Of a stretch of 64,000 bases of DNA, positions 34,106-44,007 are shown piece after piece. The DNA comes from Kutzneria kofuensis (lineage in GTDB: Bacteria > Actinomycetota > Actinomycetes > Mycobacteriales > Pseudonocardiaceae). A program made the position numbers and the translations under genes. The stretch lies in assembly GCF_014203355.1 (NCBI RefSeq), contig NZ_JACHIR010000001.1, forward strand, positions 3,846,038-3,910,037. Reading direction: 5' to 3'. The notes below the pieces were generated by a model. The model had not been told where the DNA came from. It made no database searches and saw nothing but the letters and a program-made list of their open reading frames with translations. Each line of letters starts with the position of its first letter. Within the stretch, counting starts at the first letter, position 1.

Positions 34106-34528
34106 TCACACGGTCGCGTTGACGGTGACCTCGATGTTGCCGCGGGTGGCGTTGGAGTACGGGCACACCTGGTGCGCCGCGGCCACGAGCTGGTCGGCAG
34201 CGCCCTGCTCGAAGCCCGGGAAGTGACCGGTGAGCTCGACGGCCAGGGTGAAGGCGCCACCGTCCAGCGGCAGCAGGCTCACCTTGGCGGTGATGGAGGT
34301 CTCCGGCAGGGTGATCTTCTGGCGGCGGGCGACGGCCTGCAGCGCACTGTGGAAGCAGGCCGCGTAGCCGGCGGCGAACAGCTGCTCCGGGTTGGTCTTG
34401 TCACCGCCGGGGCCACCCAGCTCGGTCGGCACGGCCAGCACCTCGTCGATCACGCCGTCGGAGGAGCGGACCTCCCCGTTGCGGCCCTCACCGATCGCGA
34501 TCGCCTCGGCGGTGTACAGCGCTGCCAT
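34106..34528 (-). CDS. ohr: Organic hydroperoxide resistance protein (Ohr)
   Basis: 140 residues from ATG 34528. Ohr subfamily of OsmC: LGGPGGDKTNPEQLFAAGYAACFHSAL carries the peroxidatic Cys58, and AHQVCPYSNATRGN the resolving Cys122; Arg16 and Glu49 complete the Ohr active site. Reduces organic hydroperoxides with lipoyl reductants. The usual neighbour ohrR is absent; nearby dps and an FMN reductase suggest a stress cluster. Confidence 0.93.
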   Translation of the reverse strand: MAALYTAEAIAIGEGRNGEVRSSDGVIDEVLAVPTELGGPGGDKTNPEQLFAAGYAACFHSALQAVARRQKITLPETSITAKVSLLPLDGGAFTLAVELTGHFPGFEQGAADQLVAAAHQVCPYSNATRGNIEVTVNATV

Positions 34529-34583
34529 CGTCTTCTCCTCGCCTGCGTCGATGTTACTGACCGGTACAACGCATCGACCGGGC

Positions 34584-35159
34584 TCAATGAAGCCGGTGGT
34601 GACCGACCTCACCGAGGGCGAACTCCGCCACCTGCCGGCCGACCAGCCGCAACGAGTCGTACGCACGCTGGTCGGAACAGGTGCCGTCCGCGTCGAAGCG
34701 CACCTCCGCAGTGTTCAGCGGCACGCCGAGCGGCGTCGGCCAGCCACGCAAGGAGTGCACGATCGAGCGAAGCGCGGTGAGCGTGCTCACCGCCGCCTGC
34801 CAGCCCATCGCGCTGGTGACGCAGCCGACCGCGCGGCCGTCGAGGTACGGGTGCGGGTCGTCGCTGAGGTCCTGGATGTAGTCGAGGGCGTTCTTGACCA
34901 GGCCGGACAGCGACCCGTGGTAGCCGGGCGAGACGAGGACGACGCCGTCGGCCTCGCGCAGCAGCTCGATCAGCCGCCGCGCGGACTCGGGGCGCTCGGG
35001 CACGGCCGGGTCGTAGAACGGCAGCACGAGTTCGGTTCCGGTGACGGCGATCGTCTTCGCGCCGGCCTCCTCCGCGCCCGACAACGCCACGTGCAGCGCC
35101 CGCTCGGACTGCGAGTCGGCCCGCAGGGAGCCGCCGATTCCCACCACCGTCACCGTCAT
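34584..35159 (-). CDS. NAD(P)H-dependent FMN reductase
   Basis: 191 residues, flavodoxin-like fold. The FMN phosphate loop is GIGGSLRADSQSERAL near the N-terminus; the isoalloxazine loop is VLVSPGYHGSLSGLVKNALDYIQDL; CVTSAMGWQAAVSTLTALRSIVHSLRGW is typical of this family. Reduces FMN or quinones. Divergent from the esterase gene, with a 79-bp promoter region containing a palindrome. Confidence 0.9.
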   Translation of the reverse strand: MTVTVVGIGGSLRADSQSERALHVALSGAEEAGAKTIAVTGTELVLPFYDPAVPERPESARRLIELLREADGVVLVSPGYHGSLSGLVKNALDYIQDLSDDPHPYLDGRAVGCVTSAMGWQAAVSTLTALRSIVHSLRGWPTPLGVPLNTAEVRFDADGTCSDQRAYDSLRLVGRQVAEFALGEVGHHRLH

Positions 35160-35214
35160 GCGTCCACCGTACGAGCTACAGCGCGCTGGAGGTCAAGATC
35201 TCTCGCACCGGTAC

Positions 35215-35228
35215 CTACCGACCGGTAG
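35215..35228. promoter_or_regulatory. CTACCG-AC-CGGTAG palindrome in divergent promoter region
   Basis: A perfect 6-2-6 palindrome 11 bp before the esterase ATG and 56 bp before the FMN reductase start. The ACCGGTAG element is of the TetR/AcrR operator style. It would be placed to repress the esterase by blocking the start region. Confidence 0.45.
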
Positions 35229-35238
35229 TGTCCTGGCC

Positions 35239-36360
35239 ATGGCGAGCCTCGTGCAGTCCGTTCCGCTCAGGTGGCAGGCCAGGGTGCTGCAGGCGCTGTT
35301 CGCGCTGCCCAGGCCCGTGCGACGGCTGATCGCCGGCGCGCCGATCCGGATCGACGGGCAGACGCTCGACCTCGACGCGCAGTTGCTGCTGAGGATGCAG
35401 CAGCTGTCCGGCACCGAACTGCACGGCACGGACGTGAAGCAGGCGCGGGCGGCGATCCGCGCCGGCCGCGAGCTCGTCGGCGGCGCACCCATCGAACCCG
35501 TCACAACGAAGGACCTGCAGCTGCCCAACGACATCCCGGCCCGCCTGTACCGGCCGGGCGACCTGCCGGAGGGCTCGCCGCTGCTGGTCTTCTTCCACGG
35601 CGGCGGTTTCGCGATCGGCGACATCGACAGCCACGACCACCTGTGCCGATTCCTGGCGCGCAACGCCGGCGTGCGGGTGCTGTCCGTCGGCTACCGACTG
35701 GCACCTGAGGACCCGTTCCCGGCGGCGGTCGACGACTGTGTGACGGCGTTCAAGTGGGCCGCCGCCGAAGCCACGTCGCTCGGCGCGGACCCGAAGCTGA
35801 TCGCCCTCGGCGGCGACAGCGCGGGCGGCAACCTCGCCGCCGTCACGGCGCTGCAGGTGGGTACGGGCAATCCCCGACCGGTGTTCCTGCTGCTGCTCTA
35901 CCCGACCGTGGACGCGACAACCCGGCGGCGGTCGCGGGAGTTGTTCGGCTACGGCTACTTCCTCACCGACACCGGCATGGACTGGTTCATGGAGCGCTAC
36001 GTCCCGGATCCGGAGACCCGGTCGGACCCGCGGGTGTCGCCGCTGCTGGCCGAGGACCTGAGCGCGCTGCCGCCGACGTACATCGCGACCGCCGGCTTCG
36101 ACCCGCTGCGTGACGAGGGCGAGCTGTTCGCCCGCCGGGTGGCGGAGGCTGGGGTGCCGGTGGTGCTGCGTCGGCACGAGGGCCTGTTCCACGGCTTCGC
36201 GAGCATGACCGGCGTCGGGCACGCGTTCAAGGAAGCGACCCTGGAGGCGGCCAGCGCGCTGCGGACCGGGTTGGCCATCGGCCGCAACGGCCGGCCGCGA
36301 CGCAAGTCGGTGAACGCGGAGGAGCTGAACGGCTACCCGGTCGGCAGCTGGCTGTCCTGA
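35239..36360 (+). CDS. Alpha/beta hydrolase, hormone-sensitive-lipase-type esterase
   Basis: 373 residues from ATG 35239. HSL-family marks: oxyanion loop FFHGGGFAIGD, nucleophile in ALGGDSAGGNLAAV, acid in AGFDPLRDEG, and histidine in EGLFHGFASM. The ~100-residue helical N-terminal cap is that of actinomycete Lip-type esterases. Hydrolyses short-chain esters, probably cytoplasmic (no signal). The last 28 nt overlap the convergent fur gene. Confidence 0.93.
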   Translation: MASLVQSVPLRWQARVLQALFALPRPVRRLIAGAPIRIDGQTLDLDAQLLLRMQQLSGTELHGTDVKQARAAIRAGRELVGGAPIEPVTTKDLQLPNDIPARLYRPGDLPEGSPLLVFFHGGGFAIGDIDSHDHLCRFLARNAGVRVLSVGYRLAPEDPFPAAVDDCVTAFKWAAAEATSLGADPKLIALGGDSAGGNLAAVTALQVGTGNPRPVFLLLLYPTVDATTRRRSRELFGYGYFLTDTGMDWFMERYVPDPETRSDPRVSPLLAEDLSALPPTYIATAGFDPLRDEGELFARRVAEAGVPVVLRRHEGLFHGFASMTGVGHAFKEATLEAASALRTGLAIGRNGRPRRKSVNAEELNGYPVGSWLS

Positions 36361-36791
36361 ACCCGCTTGCAGTCCGGGCAGTAGCCCCAGAACACGACCT
36401 CGGCCTCGGCCACCTCGAAGCCCATCGTGTCGGACGGCTCCAGGCACGGCGCGGGTCCCACGACGCAGTCCACGTCCTCGGTCCGGCCGCAGCTGCGGCA
36501 GACCAGATGGTGATGGTTGTCACCGGTGCGCGTCTCGAATCGGGCCGGCGAGCCGGCGGGCTCGATCCGGCGCACCAGATCCGCCCGCACGCAGGCGTTG
36601 AGCACGTCGTACACGGCCTGCGTGGACACCGACCCGATCTGGTCGCGAACGCCGGTGGCGACCTGGTCAGCGGTGGTGTGCGGGTGACCGGAAAGCCACT
36701 CCAGCACGGCCAGCCGCGGCGCGGTCACCCGCAGCCCCGCGGTGCGCAGGCGGCGCCGCAGGGTCTCCACGGTTGATCCGTCGGTAGCCAT
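36333..36791 (-). CDS. fur: Fur-family metalloregulator
   Basis: 152 residues. Winged helix (APRLAVLEWLSGHPHTTADQV ... VSTQAVYDVLNACVRADLVRRI), then the dimerisation domain with DNHHHLVCRSCGRTEDVDC and the second zinc knuckle GYCPDCKRV. Most like actinomycete FurA, which usually regulates katG and oxidative stress; here no catalase is adjacent, but dps and ohr are about 2 kb away. Convergent with the esterase, divergent from an MFS gene by 81 bp. Confidence 0.9.
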   Translation of the reverse strand: MATDGSTVETLRRRLRTAGLRVTAPRLAVLEWLSGHPHTTADQVATGVRDQIGSVSTQAVYDVLNACVRADLVRRIEPAGSPARFETRTGDNHHHLVCRSCGRTEDVDCVVGPAPCLEPSDTMGFEVAEAEVVFWGYCPDCKRVQDSQLPTG

Positions 36792-36872
36792 GTCCGGACC
36801 AGGACACCACGCTTTCTGGAATCAGACAAGAAATCGGTTGACCGGCGGCCGCCCACCAAGTGACATCGGGGG

Positions 36873-38072
36873 GTGGTCCTGACGTCCTACGGCCGGGTGG
36901 CGCGCCTGCCCGGTGTGCGCACGCTGTTCCTGGTCACGGGATTCGCCCGCATCCCGCAGGCCGCCTCGGGCGTGACCATCACCCTGCACGTCGTGCTCGG
37001 CCTGGGCCGAGGCTACGGGGAAGCCGGCGTGGTGGCCGCCGCCACGACGATCGGCATCGCGCTGGGCGGTCCGCTGATCGGCCGGTTGCTCGACCGTCGC
37101 GGCCTGCGGCGGGTGGTGTTGCTCACCACCGTGGCCACCGGCGTGTTCTGGGCGGCCGCGCCGTGGCTGTCCTACTGGGGGCTGATCGCGCTCTCGTTCG
37201 TCGGCGGCCTGCTGTCGCTGCCGGTGATGTCCATCGCCCGGCAGGGCATGGCCGCGCTGCTGCCCTCGGACGACAGCTACCGGCGGCCGGCGTTCTCGCT
37301 GGACTCGGTGCTCACCGAGATGTCGTACATGGTCGGTCCGGCGTCCGGCGTGTTCCTCACCACGGCGTTGTCCTCGACGGCGGCGATGCTCGTCGTCGGC
37401 GCGGCCATGGTCTTCTCCGGCGTCTGGCTCTACTTCTTCGACCCGCCGATGAAGTCCGGCGACGCCGAGCGGGCCGAGCACGTGCCGGTGCTGTCGTGGC
37501 TGCGTGGGCCGATGATCGCGGCGCTGGTGATCGCCGCCGCGATGGTGCTGATCATGGCCGGCTCCGAGGTGGCGATCGTCGCGGCGCTGCGCCAGCACGG
37601 CCAGGTCGACTGGTCCGGGCTGGTGATCGCGGTCTGGTGCCTGGCTTCGGTCGTCGGCGGCATTCTGCACGGCGCGGCGCGGCGGCCGATCCCGCTGATC
37701 GTGCTGATCACGCTGATCGGCGTGTTGACGCTGCCGGTCGGCCTGTTCGCGGGCCAGTGGTGGACGCTCGCACTGGCCCTGGTGCCCAGCGGACTGTTGT
37801 GCGCGCCCACCTTCTCGTCCACCTCGGACGTGGTCACGCGGATGGCGCCGGAGTCGGTGCGCGGCACGGTGATGGGCGTCTACAGCTCGGCGTTCACCGC
37901 GGGTGCGGCCGTCGGGGCGCCGCTGATCGGCTTCGTGATGGACAGCTCGGCCCCGTCCTGGGGTTTCGTCGCGGCGGGCGCGGTCGGTCTGCTGGGCACG
38001 GCGGTCGGGGTCGCGCTGGGTGGGCGCCGGCTCAGCCAGCCTCAGCTGTCCAGTTCCCTCAGCGCCTCGTAG
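36873..38072 (+). CDS. Major facilitator superfamily transporter
   Basis: 399 residues with 12 predicted helices. Motif A is seen as GRLLDRRGLRRVV after helix 2 and a weaker copy, IGFVMDSSAPSWGF, late in the second half. The N-terminus (GRVARLPGVRTLFLVTGFARIP) and the fairly short loops resemble sugar/drug MFS proteins of unknown substrate. GTG 36873 is used as start. Its 3' end overlaps the convergent gluconokinase by 31 nt. Confidence 0.85.
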   Translation: MVLTSYGRVARLPGVRTLFLVTGFARIPQAASGVTITLHVVLGLGRGYGEAGVVAAATTIGIALGGPLIGRLLDRRGLRRVVLLTTVATGVFWAAAPWLSYWGLIALSFVGGLLSLPVMSIARQGMAALLPSDDSYRRPAFSLDSVLTEMSYMVGPASGVFLTTALSSTAAMLVVGAAMVFSGVWLYFFDPPMKSGDAERAEHVPVLSWLRGPMIAALVIAAAMVLIMAGSEVAIVAALRQHGQVDWSGLVIAVWCLASVVGGILHGAARRPIPLIVLITLIGVLTLPVGLFAGQWWTLALALVPSGLLCAPTFSSTSDVVTRMAPESVRGTVMGVYSSAFTAGAAVGAPLIGFVMDSSAPSWGFVAAGAVGLLGTAVGVALGGRRLSQPQLSSSLSAS

Positions 38073-39493
38073 ATCCGCTCCAGGGCCGGGCGGTTGCGGG
38101 CCATCCGCCGGCTCGCGATCTCGTCGGGCGCGACCGCGCCGACCGGCGCCACCAGGTCCGCGGCCGCATCCAGGGACGGCAGCTCGCCGAGCGCCCGCCA
38201 GCCCAGAAGCGCCGCCCCCACACCGGATCCCTCATTTCCGTCCACGAAGGACAGTTCCTGACCGAAGGCCGCCGCGATCACCGACGTCCACAGTGGACTA
38301 CGGAAGGCGCCGCCGGTGGCGCGGATCTCGTGCACGGTCGCGCCGGCGTCCCGGACGGCGTCGAGCACCAGCGCCAGCTGCTGGCCGACGCCTTCGATCA
38401 TCGCCCGCGTGATCACGGCCCGGCCGTGCTCCCGGCGCAGCCCGACCAGCACGGCCCGCGGGTCCGGGTCCCACCACGGCGCCCGCTCACCCAGCAGGTA
38501 CGGCAGCGCCAGCAGGCCGGCCGCGCCCGGCGGCTCCGCCTCGGCCTCCGCCAACAACTCCGGCACCGGCACGCCGAACACTTCGGACGCCCACTGCGCC
38601 ACCACGCCACCGTTGCTCACCGAGCCGCCGAGCACCCAGAGCCCGTCGGCGAGGGCGTAGCAGAAGACGCGGCCGCGATCGTCGACGCCGGGGCGGTCCC
38701 GGACAACCCGCAGGGCACCACTGGTGCCCAGTGACAGCGCCGCCATGCCCGGCCGCACCGCGCCGACGCCGAGGTTGGCCAGTGGACCGTCGCCGCCACC
38801 GGCGATAACCGGCAGGCCGCTGGGCAGGCCGGCGATGTTGCCCGTCAGCGCCAGCGCCTTGGTCGGTTCGACCAGCAGCGGCAGCTGGTCGTGGTGCACG
38901 CCGGCAATCGCCAGCGCCGGCTCGTGCCAGGTCAGTCGGTGCATGTCGAACATGCCGGTACCCGACGCGTTGGAGTGCTCGGTGACCAGCCGGCCGGTGA
39001 ACTTGGCCAGCACGTAGTCCTTGAGGCCCGCCCACTTCACGGCCCGCTCGCACAGCTCCGGCTCGTGCTCGGCGAACCAGGCGAGCTTGGTCAGGGGGAA
39101 CGACGGGTGCACCGGCGCACCGGTCGCGGCATGCAGTTCGAGTGCCAGCTCCTCATCGGCCCGCAAGCGTTTGGCGATGTCGGCGGCACGGTGGTCGGCC
39201 CAGCTCAGGGCCAGGGTGAGCGGCTCGCCGTCGCGGTCGAGCGCGAGCAGAGTGTGCATCGCGGAGCTGAAGGACAGCGCACAGATGCCGCCTTCGGTGC
39301 GTTCGACGCACTCAGCCAGCGCCTTCGCGGCGGCCGCGAGCACCGACTGCGGATCCTGCACGGCTTCGCCGTGCTCGCCGGTCTGGAGTGGGTAACCCTG
39401 CTCGGCGGTGGCCACCACCCGGCCGTCCAGCCGGGTGGCGACCACCTTCGTCGCCGTGGTGCCGAGGTCGACACCCAACACGACCTCGGTCAT
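38042..39493 (-). CDS. FGGY-family carbohydrate kinase, gluconokinase-like
   Basis: 483 residues. The ATPase core starts LGVDLGTTATKVVATRLDG; FSSAMHTLLALDRDGEPLTLALSWADHRA, GTGMFDMHRLTWHEPAL, SLGTSGALR and ATGGAFRSPLW follow the FGGY order. GTSGALR and the HTLLALD segment fit gluconate kinase more than xylulokinase. It phosphorylates gluconate to 6-phosphogluconate if so. 7 nt separate it from asd upstream on the same strand. Confidence 0.85.
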   Translation of the reverse strand: MTEVVLGVDLGTTATKVVATRLDGRVVATAEQGYPLQTGEHGEAVQDPQSVLAAAAKALAECVERTEGGICALSFSSAMHTLLALDRDGEPLTLALSWADHRAADIAKRLRADEELALELHAATGAPVHPSFPLTKLAWFAEHEPELCERAVKWAGLKDYVLAKFTGRLVTEHSNASGTGMFDMHRLTWHEPALAIAGVHHDQLPLLVEPTKALALTGNIAGLPSGLPVIAGGGDGPLANLGVGAVRPGMAALSLGTSGALRVVRDRPGVDDRGRVFCYALADGLWVLGGSVSNGGVVAQWASEVFGVPVPELLAEAEAEPPGAAGLLALPYLLGERAPWWDPDPRAVLVGLRREHGRAVITRAMIEGVGQQLALVLDAVRDAGATVHEIRATGGAFRSPLWTSVIAAAFGQELSFVDGNEGSGVGAALLGWRALGELPSLDAAADLVAPVGAVAPDEIASRRMARNRPALERIYEALRELDS

Positions 39494-39500
39494 GTCAGCC

Positions 39501-40574
39501 TCAGCCGAACTCGGGCGCCAGGGTCTCGGCGATCTCGTAGGTGTTCAGCGCGGCGCCCTTGCGCAGGTTGTCGCCGCACACGAAGAAGTCCAACGTGTTC
39601 GGGAAGTCCAGCGCCTGCCGCACCCGGCCGACGTAGGTCGGGTCCTCGCCGACGACGTCCGCGGGCGTCGGGAACTTCTTCTGCTCCGGCTCGTCCACCA
39701 GCACGACGGTCGGCTGCTCGGCAAACACCTTGTGCGCCTGCTCCACCGTCGCCTCGCGCTCGAACACCGCGTGCACGGCGAGCGAGTGCGTGGTGATCAC
39801 CGGGACGCGCACGCAGGTGGCCGACACCTTCAGGTCCGGAATGCCGAGGATCTTGCGGGACTCGTTGCGGACCTTGAGCTCCTCGGACGTCCAGCCGTCG
39901 CCCTTGTAGGAACCGGCCCAGGGCACCACGTTCAGCGCGAGCGGCGCTGGGAAGGGCGAGTTCTCGAAGTCCAGCCCGGCCGCGAGCAGCGCCTCGCGCA
40001 CGTCGCCGGCCTTGACGCCCAGCTTCTTGTCCGCGATCGCCACCAGCTCCGCGTACAGGCGGTCGATGCCGGGCGCGCCCGCGCCGGACACGGCCTGGTA
40101 GGAGGCGACGACCAGCTCCTTGAGGCCGAACTCCCGGTGCAGCGCACCGAGCGCGGCCATCATGGACAGCGTCGTGCAGTTGGGGTTGGCGATGATGCCG
40201 CGCGGCCGCTCGGCGACCTTGTGCGCGTTCACCTCCGGCACCACCAGCGGCACGTCGTCGTCCATCCGGAACGCGCCGGAGTTGTCCACCGCGACCGCGC
40301 CGCGCTCGGCCGCGATCGGCGCCCACTCGGCCGAGATCTCGTCCGGCACGTCGAACATGGCGATGTCGACGCCGTCGAACACCTCGGGCGCGAGCGCCAG
40401 CACGGTGATCTCCTCGCCGCGCACGGTCAGCTTGCGGCCGGCGGACCGGGCCGACGCGATCAGCCGGATCTCGCCCCACGGCACCGTCTCACGCGCGTTG
40501 ATGATGTCGATCATCACGCTGCCGACGGCGCCGGTCGCTCCGACCAGCGCGAGTACAGGTCCGTTGGTGCTCAT
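39501..40574 (-). CDS. asd: Aspartate-semialdehyde dehydrogenase
   Basis: 357 residues. NADP-binding [14 protein letters not shown] at the start, the catalytic Cys in [14 protein letters not shown], and late [14 protein letters not shown] containing the His. It converts aspartyl phosphate to aspartate semialdehyde for Lys, DAP, Met and Thr. ATGA overlap with ask upstream: a conserved actinomycete operon (Rv3708c-Rv3709c order). Confidence 0.96.
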   Translation of the reverse strand: MSTNGPVLALVGATGAVGSVMIDIINARETVPWGEIRLIASARSAGRKLTVRGEEITVLALAPEVFDGVDIAMFDVPDEISAEWAPIAAERGAVAVDNSGAFRMDDDVPLVVPEVNAHKVAERPRGIIANPNCTTLSMMAALGALHREFGLKELVVASYQAVSGAGAPGIDRLYAELVAIADKKLGVKAGDVREALLAAGLDFENSPFPAPLALNVVPWAGSYKGDGWTSEELKVRNESRKILGIPDLKVSATCVRVPVITTHSLAVHAVFEREATVEQAHKVFAEQPTVVLVDEPEQKKFPTPADVVGEDPTYVGRVRQALDFPNTLDFFVCGDNLRKGAALNTYEIAETLAPEFG

Positions 40575-41836
40575 CGACCGCTCCCCGCGTAGACGACGGC
40601 CTCTTCGTCGCCGCCGAGTTCGAACGCATCGTGCAGGGCACGGACCGCGTCATCCAACTGAGTATCCCGGCAGATGACCGAGATCCGGATCTCCGAGGTG
40701 GAGATGATCTCGATGTTGACGCCCGCCTGGGACAGCGCCTCGCAGAAGGTGGCGGTGACGCCGGGGTGCGAGCGCATGCCGGCGCCGATCAGCGACACCT
40801 TGCCCACGTGGTCGTCGTAGAGCACACCGCTGTGGCCGATCTCCGGCTTGGCCTTCTCCAGCGCGGCCACCGCCTTCGGGCCGTCGGCCTTGGGCAGCGT
40901 GAAGGTGATGTCGGTGCGGCCGGTGGCGACCTGGGAGACGTTCTGCACGACCATGTCGATGTCGACCTCGGCGTCGGCGACCACGCGGAAGACGCGGGCC
41001 GCGATGCCCGGGTGGTCCGGCACCGCCGTCACGGTGACCTTGGCCTCCGACCGGTCGTGCGCGACGCCGGTGATGATCGCCTGCTCCACGGGAAGGTCCT
41101 CCATCGACCCGGTCACCAACGTGCCCGGCTTGTTGTTGAACGACGAACGGACGCGCAGCGGCACGTTGTACCGGCGCGCGTACTCGACGGAGCGCAGGTG
41201 CAGCACCTTCGCGCCGCACGCCGCCATCTCCAGCATCTCCTCGTAGGTGATCTGGGGCAGGTGCTTCGCGTCGCGCACGATGCGCGGGTCGGCGCTGAAC
41301 ACGCCGTCCACGTCGGTGTAGATCTCACAGACGTCGGCCTTCAGCGCCGCGGCCAGCGCGACGGCGGTGGTGTCCGTGCCGCCGCGGCCGATCGTGGTGA
41401 TCTCCTTGCTGTCCTGGCTGACGCCCTGGAAGCCGGCCACGATCGCCACCGCGCCGTCGGCGATCGCGTCCTGGATCCGGCCCGGCGTGACGTCGATGAT
41501 GCGCGCGTTGCCGTGCACCGAGGTGGTGATCACGCCGGCCTGCGAGCCGGTGTACGAGCGCGCCTCGAATCCCAAGGAGTGGATCGCCATCGCGACCAGC
41601 GACATGGAGATCCGCTCGCCGGCGGTCAGCAGCATGTCCAGCTCGCGGGCCGGCGGCACCGGGGCGACCTGGGAGGCCAGGTCGAGCAGCTCGTCGGTGG
41701 AGTCGCCCATCGCGGAGACGGCCACGACCACGTCGTTGCCGGCCTTACGGGTGGCGGCGATCCGCTCGGCCACGCGTTTGATCCGCTCGGCACTTTCCAG
41801 TGAGGAGCCGCCGTACTTCTGCACGACCAGTGCCAC
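40571..41836 (-). CDS. ask: Aspartokinase, alpha subunit (with internal beta start)
   Basis: 421 residues, the LysC-type length. N-terminal kinase domain [26 protein letters not shown] and [12 protein letters not shown]; two C-terminal ACT domains ([31 protein letters not shown]) that bind Lys/Thr for feedback control. It phosphorylates aspartate, the first committed step of the aspartate family. A GTG at codon 250 with its own Shine-Dalgarno would yield the beta subunit. The gene is followed by asd with a 4-nt overlap. Confidence 0.96.
   Translation of the reverse strand: MALVVQKYGGSSLESAERIKRVAERIAATRKAGNDVVVAVSAMGDSTDELLDLASQVAPVPPARELDMLLTAGERISMSLVAMAIHSLGFEARSYTGSQAGVITTSVHGNARIIDVTPGRIQDAIADGAVAIVAGFQGVSQDSKEITTIGRGGTDTTAVALAAALKADVCEIYTDVDGVFSADPRIVRDAKHLPQITYEEMLEMAACGAKVLHLRSVEYARRYNVPLRVRSSFNNKPGTLVTGSMEDLPVEQAIITGVAHDRSEAKVTVTAVPDHPGIAARVFRVVADAEVDIDMVVQNVSQVATGRTDITFTLPKADGPKAVAALEKAKPEIGHSGVLYDDHVGKVSLIGAGMRSHPGVTATFCEALSQAGVNIEIISTSEIRISVICRDTQLDDAVRALHDAFELGGDEEAVVYAGSGR
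41087..41104 (-). promoter_or_regulatory. Internal ribosome site and GTG start for aspartokinase beta subunit
   Basis: On the minus strand ATGGAGGACCTTCCCGTG holds GGAGG (41102-41098) followed 8 nt later by GTG at 41089, codon 250 of ask. Corynebacterium lysC makes its beta subunit from a GTG at the same place (PVEEAVLTGV there, [10 protein letters not shown] here). The product would be the 172-residue ACT-domain regulatory chain. Confidence 0.7.
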
Positions 41837-41926
41837 TGATCGAACCTCCTCGCAGACCGGGCCAGAGCGTGTCCGGACGCAGCGTACCCTCGGCTGCGGA
41901 CCCGGTGGCCAGACGAAGGGATCGGG

Positions 41927-43096
41927 GTGTCAGCCATCACGACGGCCCGGCCCGAGGCCAGTTCCGCGACGTCGCGGCAGGTCGCGTACCTCACCGCGCC
42001 CGCATTGGCCTTCCTCGGTGTGCGCGCCGTGGGCCTGGTCGTGCTCGCCTGGATGGCCGCACGGAACGGCCGTTCCATCACCACCGCTCTCACTTCGTGG
42101 GACGGACACTGGTTCCTCGGGCTCGCGCAGGGCGGCTACACCGGCGCCGGCGGCGACCTGGTGGACGCCCACTTCCAGCACGACCAGAGCAACCTGCTGG
42201 CGTTCTTCCCCGGCTATCCGGCGCTGACCAGTCTCGTCGCTCATGTGCCCGGGGTGACGCTGGTCGACGCCGCCTTCGCGGTGACCGTGCTGGCCGGCCT
42301 GGCCTGCTCGTACGGCCTGGTTCGGCTCGGCGAGCAGGTGCCCGGCGGCTCCCGCCGGCTCGGTCTCGTGCTCGCCGCGCTGTTCGCCGCCTCGCCGATG
42401 GCCGTCGTGCTGTCGATGACCTACTCCGAGGCCCTGTTCTGCGCCCTGGCCGTGTGGTCGCTCGTGTTCCTGCTGGACCGCCGATGGCTCTGGGCCGGTG
42501 TGTTCTGCGCGCTGTCGGGGCTGGTCAGGCCCACCGCCGCCGCCGTCATCGTGGCCGTCGGCATCGCCGCCGTGATCGCCATCGTGCGTCGTGAGGACGG
42601 CTGGCGGCCCTGGGTCGGCGCGTTGCTGGCGCCGGTGGGTCTCGTCGGCTACCTGGCCTGGGTCGGGGTTCGGACCGGGCGGTGGGACGGCTGGTTCGAG
42701 GTGCAGCAGCGGGGCTGGGGCTCCCATTTCGACGGCGGTCTCGCCACGTTCAAGTTCGCCCTCGACGCGCTGGCCTCCGGCCGCTCCGTGCTCGAGGTCC
42801 TCACGGTCGGCCTCTGCGTCGCCGCCGCCGTGCTCGTCGTGCTGTGCATCCGCCAGCGCGTGCCGTGGCCGTTGATCGCTTACGGCGTCGCCGTGCTGAT
42901 CATGGATCTCGGCTCCAACGGCCTGATGAACTCCAAGGCCCGGCTCATGCTGCCCGCGTTCGTGCTGCTCATCCCGCTCGCCGCCGCCCTGATCAAGCGC
43001 CGGGCCAGCACTCTGGTGTTGACCTTGACCGCCGTCGCCGTCGTCAGCGCCTGGTTCGGCGCTTATTCGATCACCGCGTGGCCCTACGCTATCTGA
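41927..43096 (+). CDS. GT-C-type polytopic glycosyltransferase
   Basis: 389 residues, about ten membrane helices, GTG start. The first luminal loop contains [16 protein letters not shown], with the acidic WD motif characteristic of PIG-V-like GT-C enzymes, and [10 protein letters not shown] shortly after. Such proteins transfer mannose from polyprenyl phosphates to lipids or cell-wall glycans outside the membrane. The acceptor is unknown. Ends 1 nt before the nitroreductase start; together they may be co-transcribed. Confidence 0.75.
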   Translation: MSAITTARPEASSATSRQVAYLTAPALAFLGVRAVGLVVLAWMAARNGRSITTALTSWDGHWFLGLAQGGYTGAGGDLVDAHFQHDQSNLLAFFPGYPALTSLVAHVPGVTLVDAAFAVTVLAGLACSYGLVRLGEQVPGGSRRLGLVLAALFAASPMAVVLSMTYSEALFCALAVWSLVFLLDRRWLWAGVFCALSGLVRPTAAAVIVAVGIAAVIAIVRREDGWRPWVGALLAPVGLVGYLAWVGVRTGRWDGWFEVQQRGWGSHFDGGLATFKFALDALASGRSVLEVLTVGLCVAAAVLVVLCIRQRVPWPLIAYGVAVLIMDLGSNGLMNSKARLMLPAFVLLIPLAAALIKRRASTLVLTLTAVAVVSAWFGAYSITAWPYAI

Positions 43097-43097
43097 G

Positions 43098-43658
43098 GTG
43101 CATCCCCTCATCAGCCAGCGCTGGAGCCCCCGCGCCCTCGACCCCGCCGCCGAGGTCACCGACGAGCAGCTCGAGTCCCTGTTCGAGGCCGCGCGCTGGG
43201 CCGCTTCCTCCGGCAACACCCAGCCCGGTCGCTGGCTCGTCGGCCGCCGTGGCGACGCTTCGTTCCAGCGGATCTTCGACGCCCTCCGCCCCGGCAACCA
43301 GACCTGGGCCGGCGCCGCTTCCGCCCTGCTGGTCGGATGCGTGATCACGGAGGACGAGACCGGCCGCCCCATGCCCGTGCCCGACTACGTGCTCGGCCTG
43401 TCCGGCCAGAACCTCGTGCTCCAGGCCGTCGCCGAGGGCCTCGTTGCCCACCAGATGGGCGGCTTCTCCCGCGAGGCGATCGCCTCGTCCTTCGGGCTTC
43501 CGGCCACCGCCCGCGCCGTCGTGGTGATCGCCGTCGGCGTTCTGGGCTCCCCCGACCTGCTGCCCGAGGACCTGGCCGCACGCGAGATCGCCCCTCGCGT
43601 CCGCAAGCCGCTGTCCGAGCTGGTCTTCACCGACACCTGGGGCACCCCGGCCTTCTGA
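43098..43658 (+). CDS. Nitroreductase-family flavoenzyme
   Basis: 186 residues from GTG 43098, 1 nt after the upstream stop. FMN-binding features: ISQRWSPRALDP at the N-terminus (the R-S-x-R phosphate contact), FEAARWAASSGNTQPGRWLV, and VAEGLVAHQMGGFSREAI. NAD(P)H-dependent reduction of nitro, quinone or enone groups is the family activity; natural substrate unknown. Confidence 0.9.
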   Translation: MHPLISQRWSPRALDPAAEVTDEQLESLFEAARWAASSGNTQPGRWLVGRRGDASFQRIFDALRPGNQTWAGAASALLVGCVITEDETGRPMPVPDYVLGLSGQNLVLQAVAEGLVAHQMGGFSREAIASSFGLPATARAVVVIAVGVLGSPDLLPEDLAAREIAPRVRKPLSELVFTDTWGTPAF

Positions 43659-43659
43659 C

Positions 43660-43971
43660 TCAGCCGAGGCGGCGGACCAGGCGCACGACGATGCTGGTGA
43701 CGATGAGCCAGAAGATGGCGGCGAGGCCGTAGTCGGCCAGCACCCGCAGCTTGGCGTCGGCCGGCGTGAACAGGTCACGGAAGGCCAGCGCCAGCGGATC
43801 GGCCCAGGACCGGACGAACGTGGTGATCGGGTTGTCCGGATTGGCGCCGAACACGGTGAGCAGCACGTGCGCGACGAGGATGACGGCGATGATCGTGCCG
43901 ACCCAGCGCAGGACGGCGGCGACGATGCCGACCACCCTCCCGCGCGCGTGCGTCTCCGTCTGTTCCGCCAT
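43660..43971 (-). CDS. Small two-helix membrane protein, first of three tandem paralogues
   Basis: 103 residues. Two helices (IVAAVLRWVGTIIAVILVAHVLLTVF and LADYGLAAIFWLIVTSIVVRLVRRLG) surround an amphipathic middle with FGANPDNPITTFVRSWADPLALAFRDLF. The same plan recurs in the next two genes: GTIIAVILVAH, GANP(D/G)NP, a tryptophan-containing middle helix and YGLAAxFWLxVT. Topology resembles YggT-type proteins. Function unknown. Confidence 0.7.
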   Translation of the reverse strand: MAEQTETHARGRVVGIVAAVLRWVGTIIAVILVAHVLLTVFGANPDNPITTFVRSWADPLALAFRDLFTPADAKLRVLADYGLAAIFWLIVTSIVVRLVRRLG

Positions 43972-44007
43972 ACGGGGCAGTCTGCCACGCCCGCCGACCG
44001 GCGTCGA

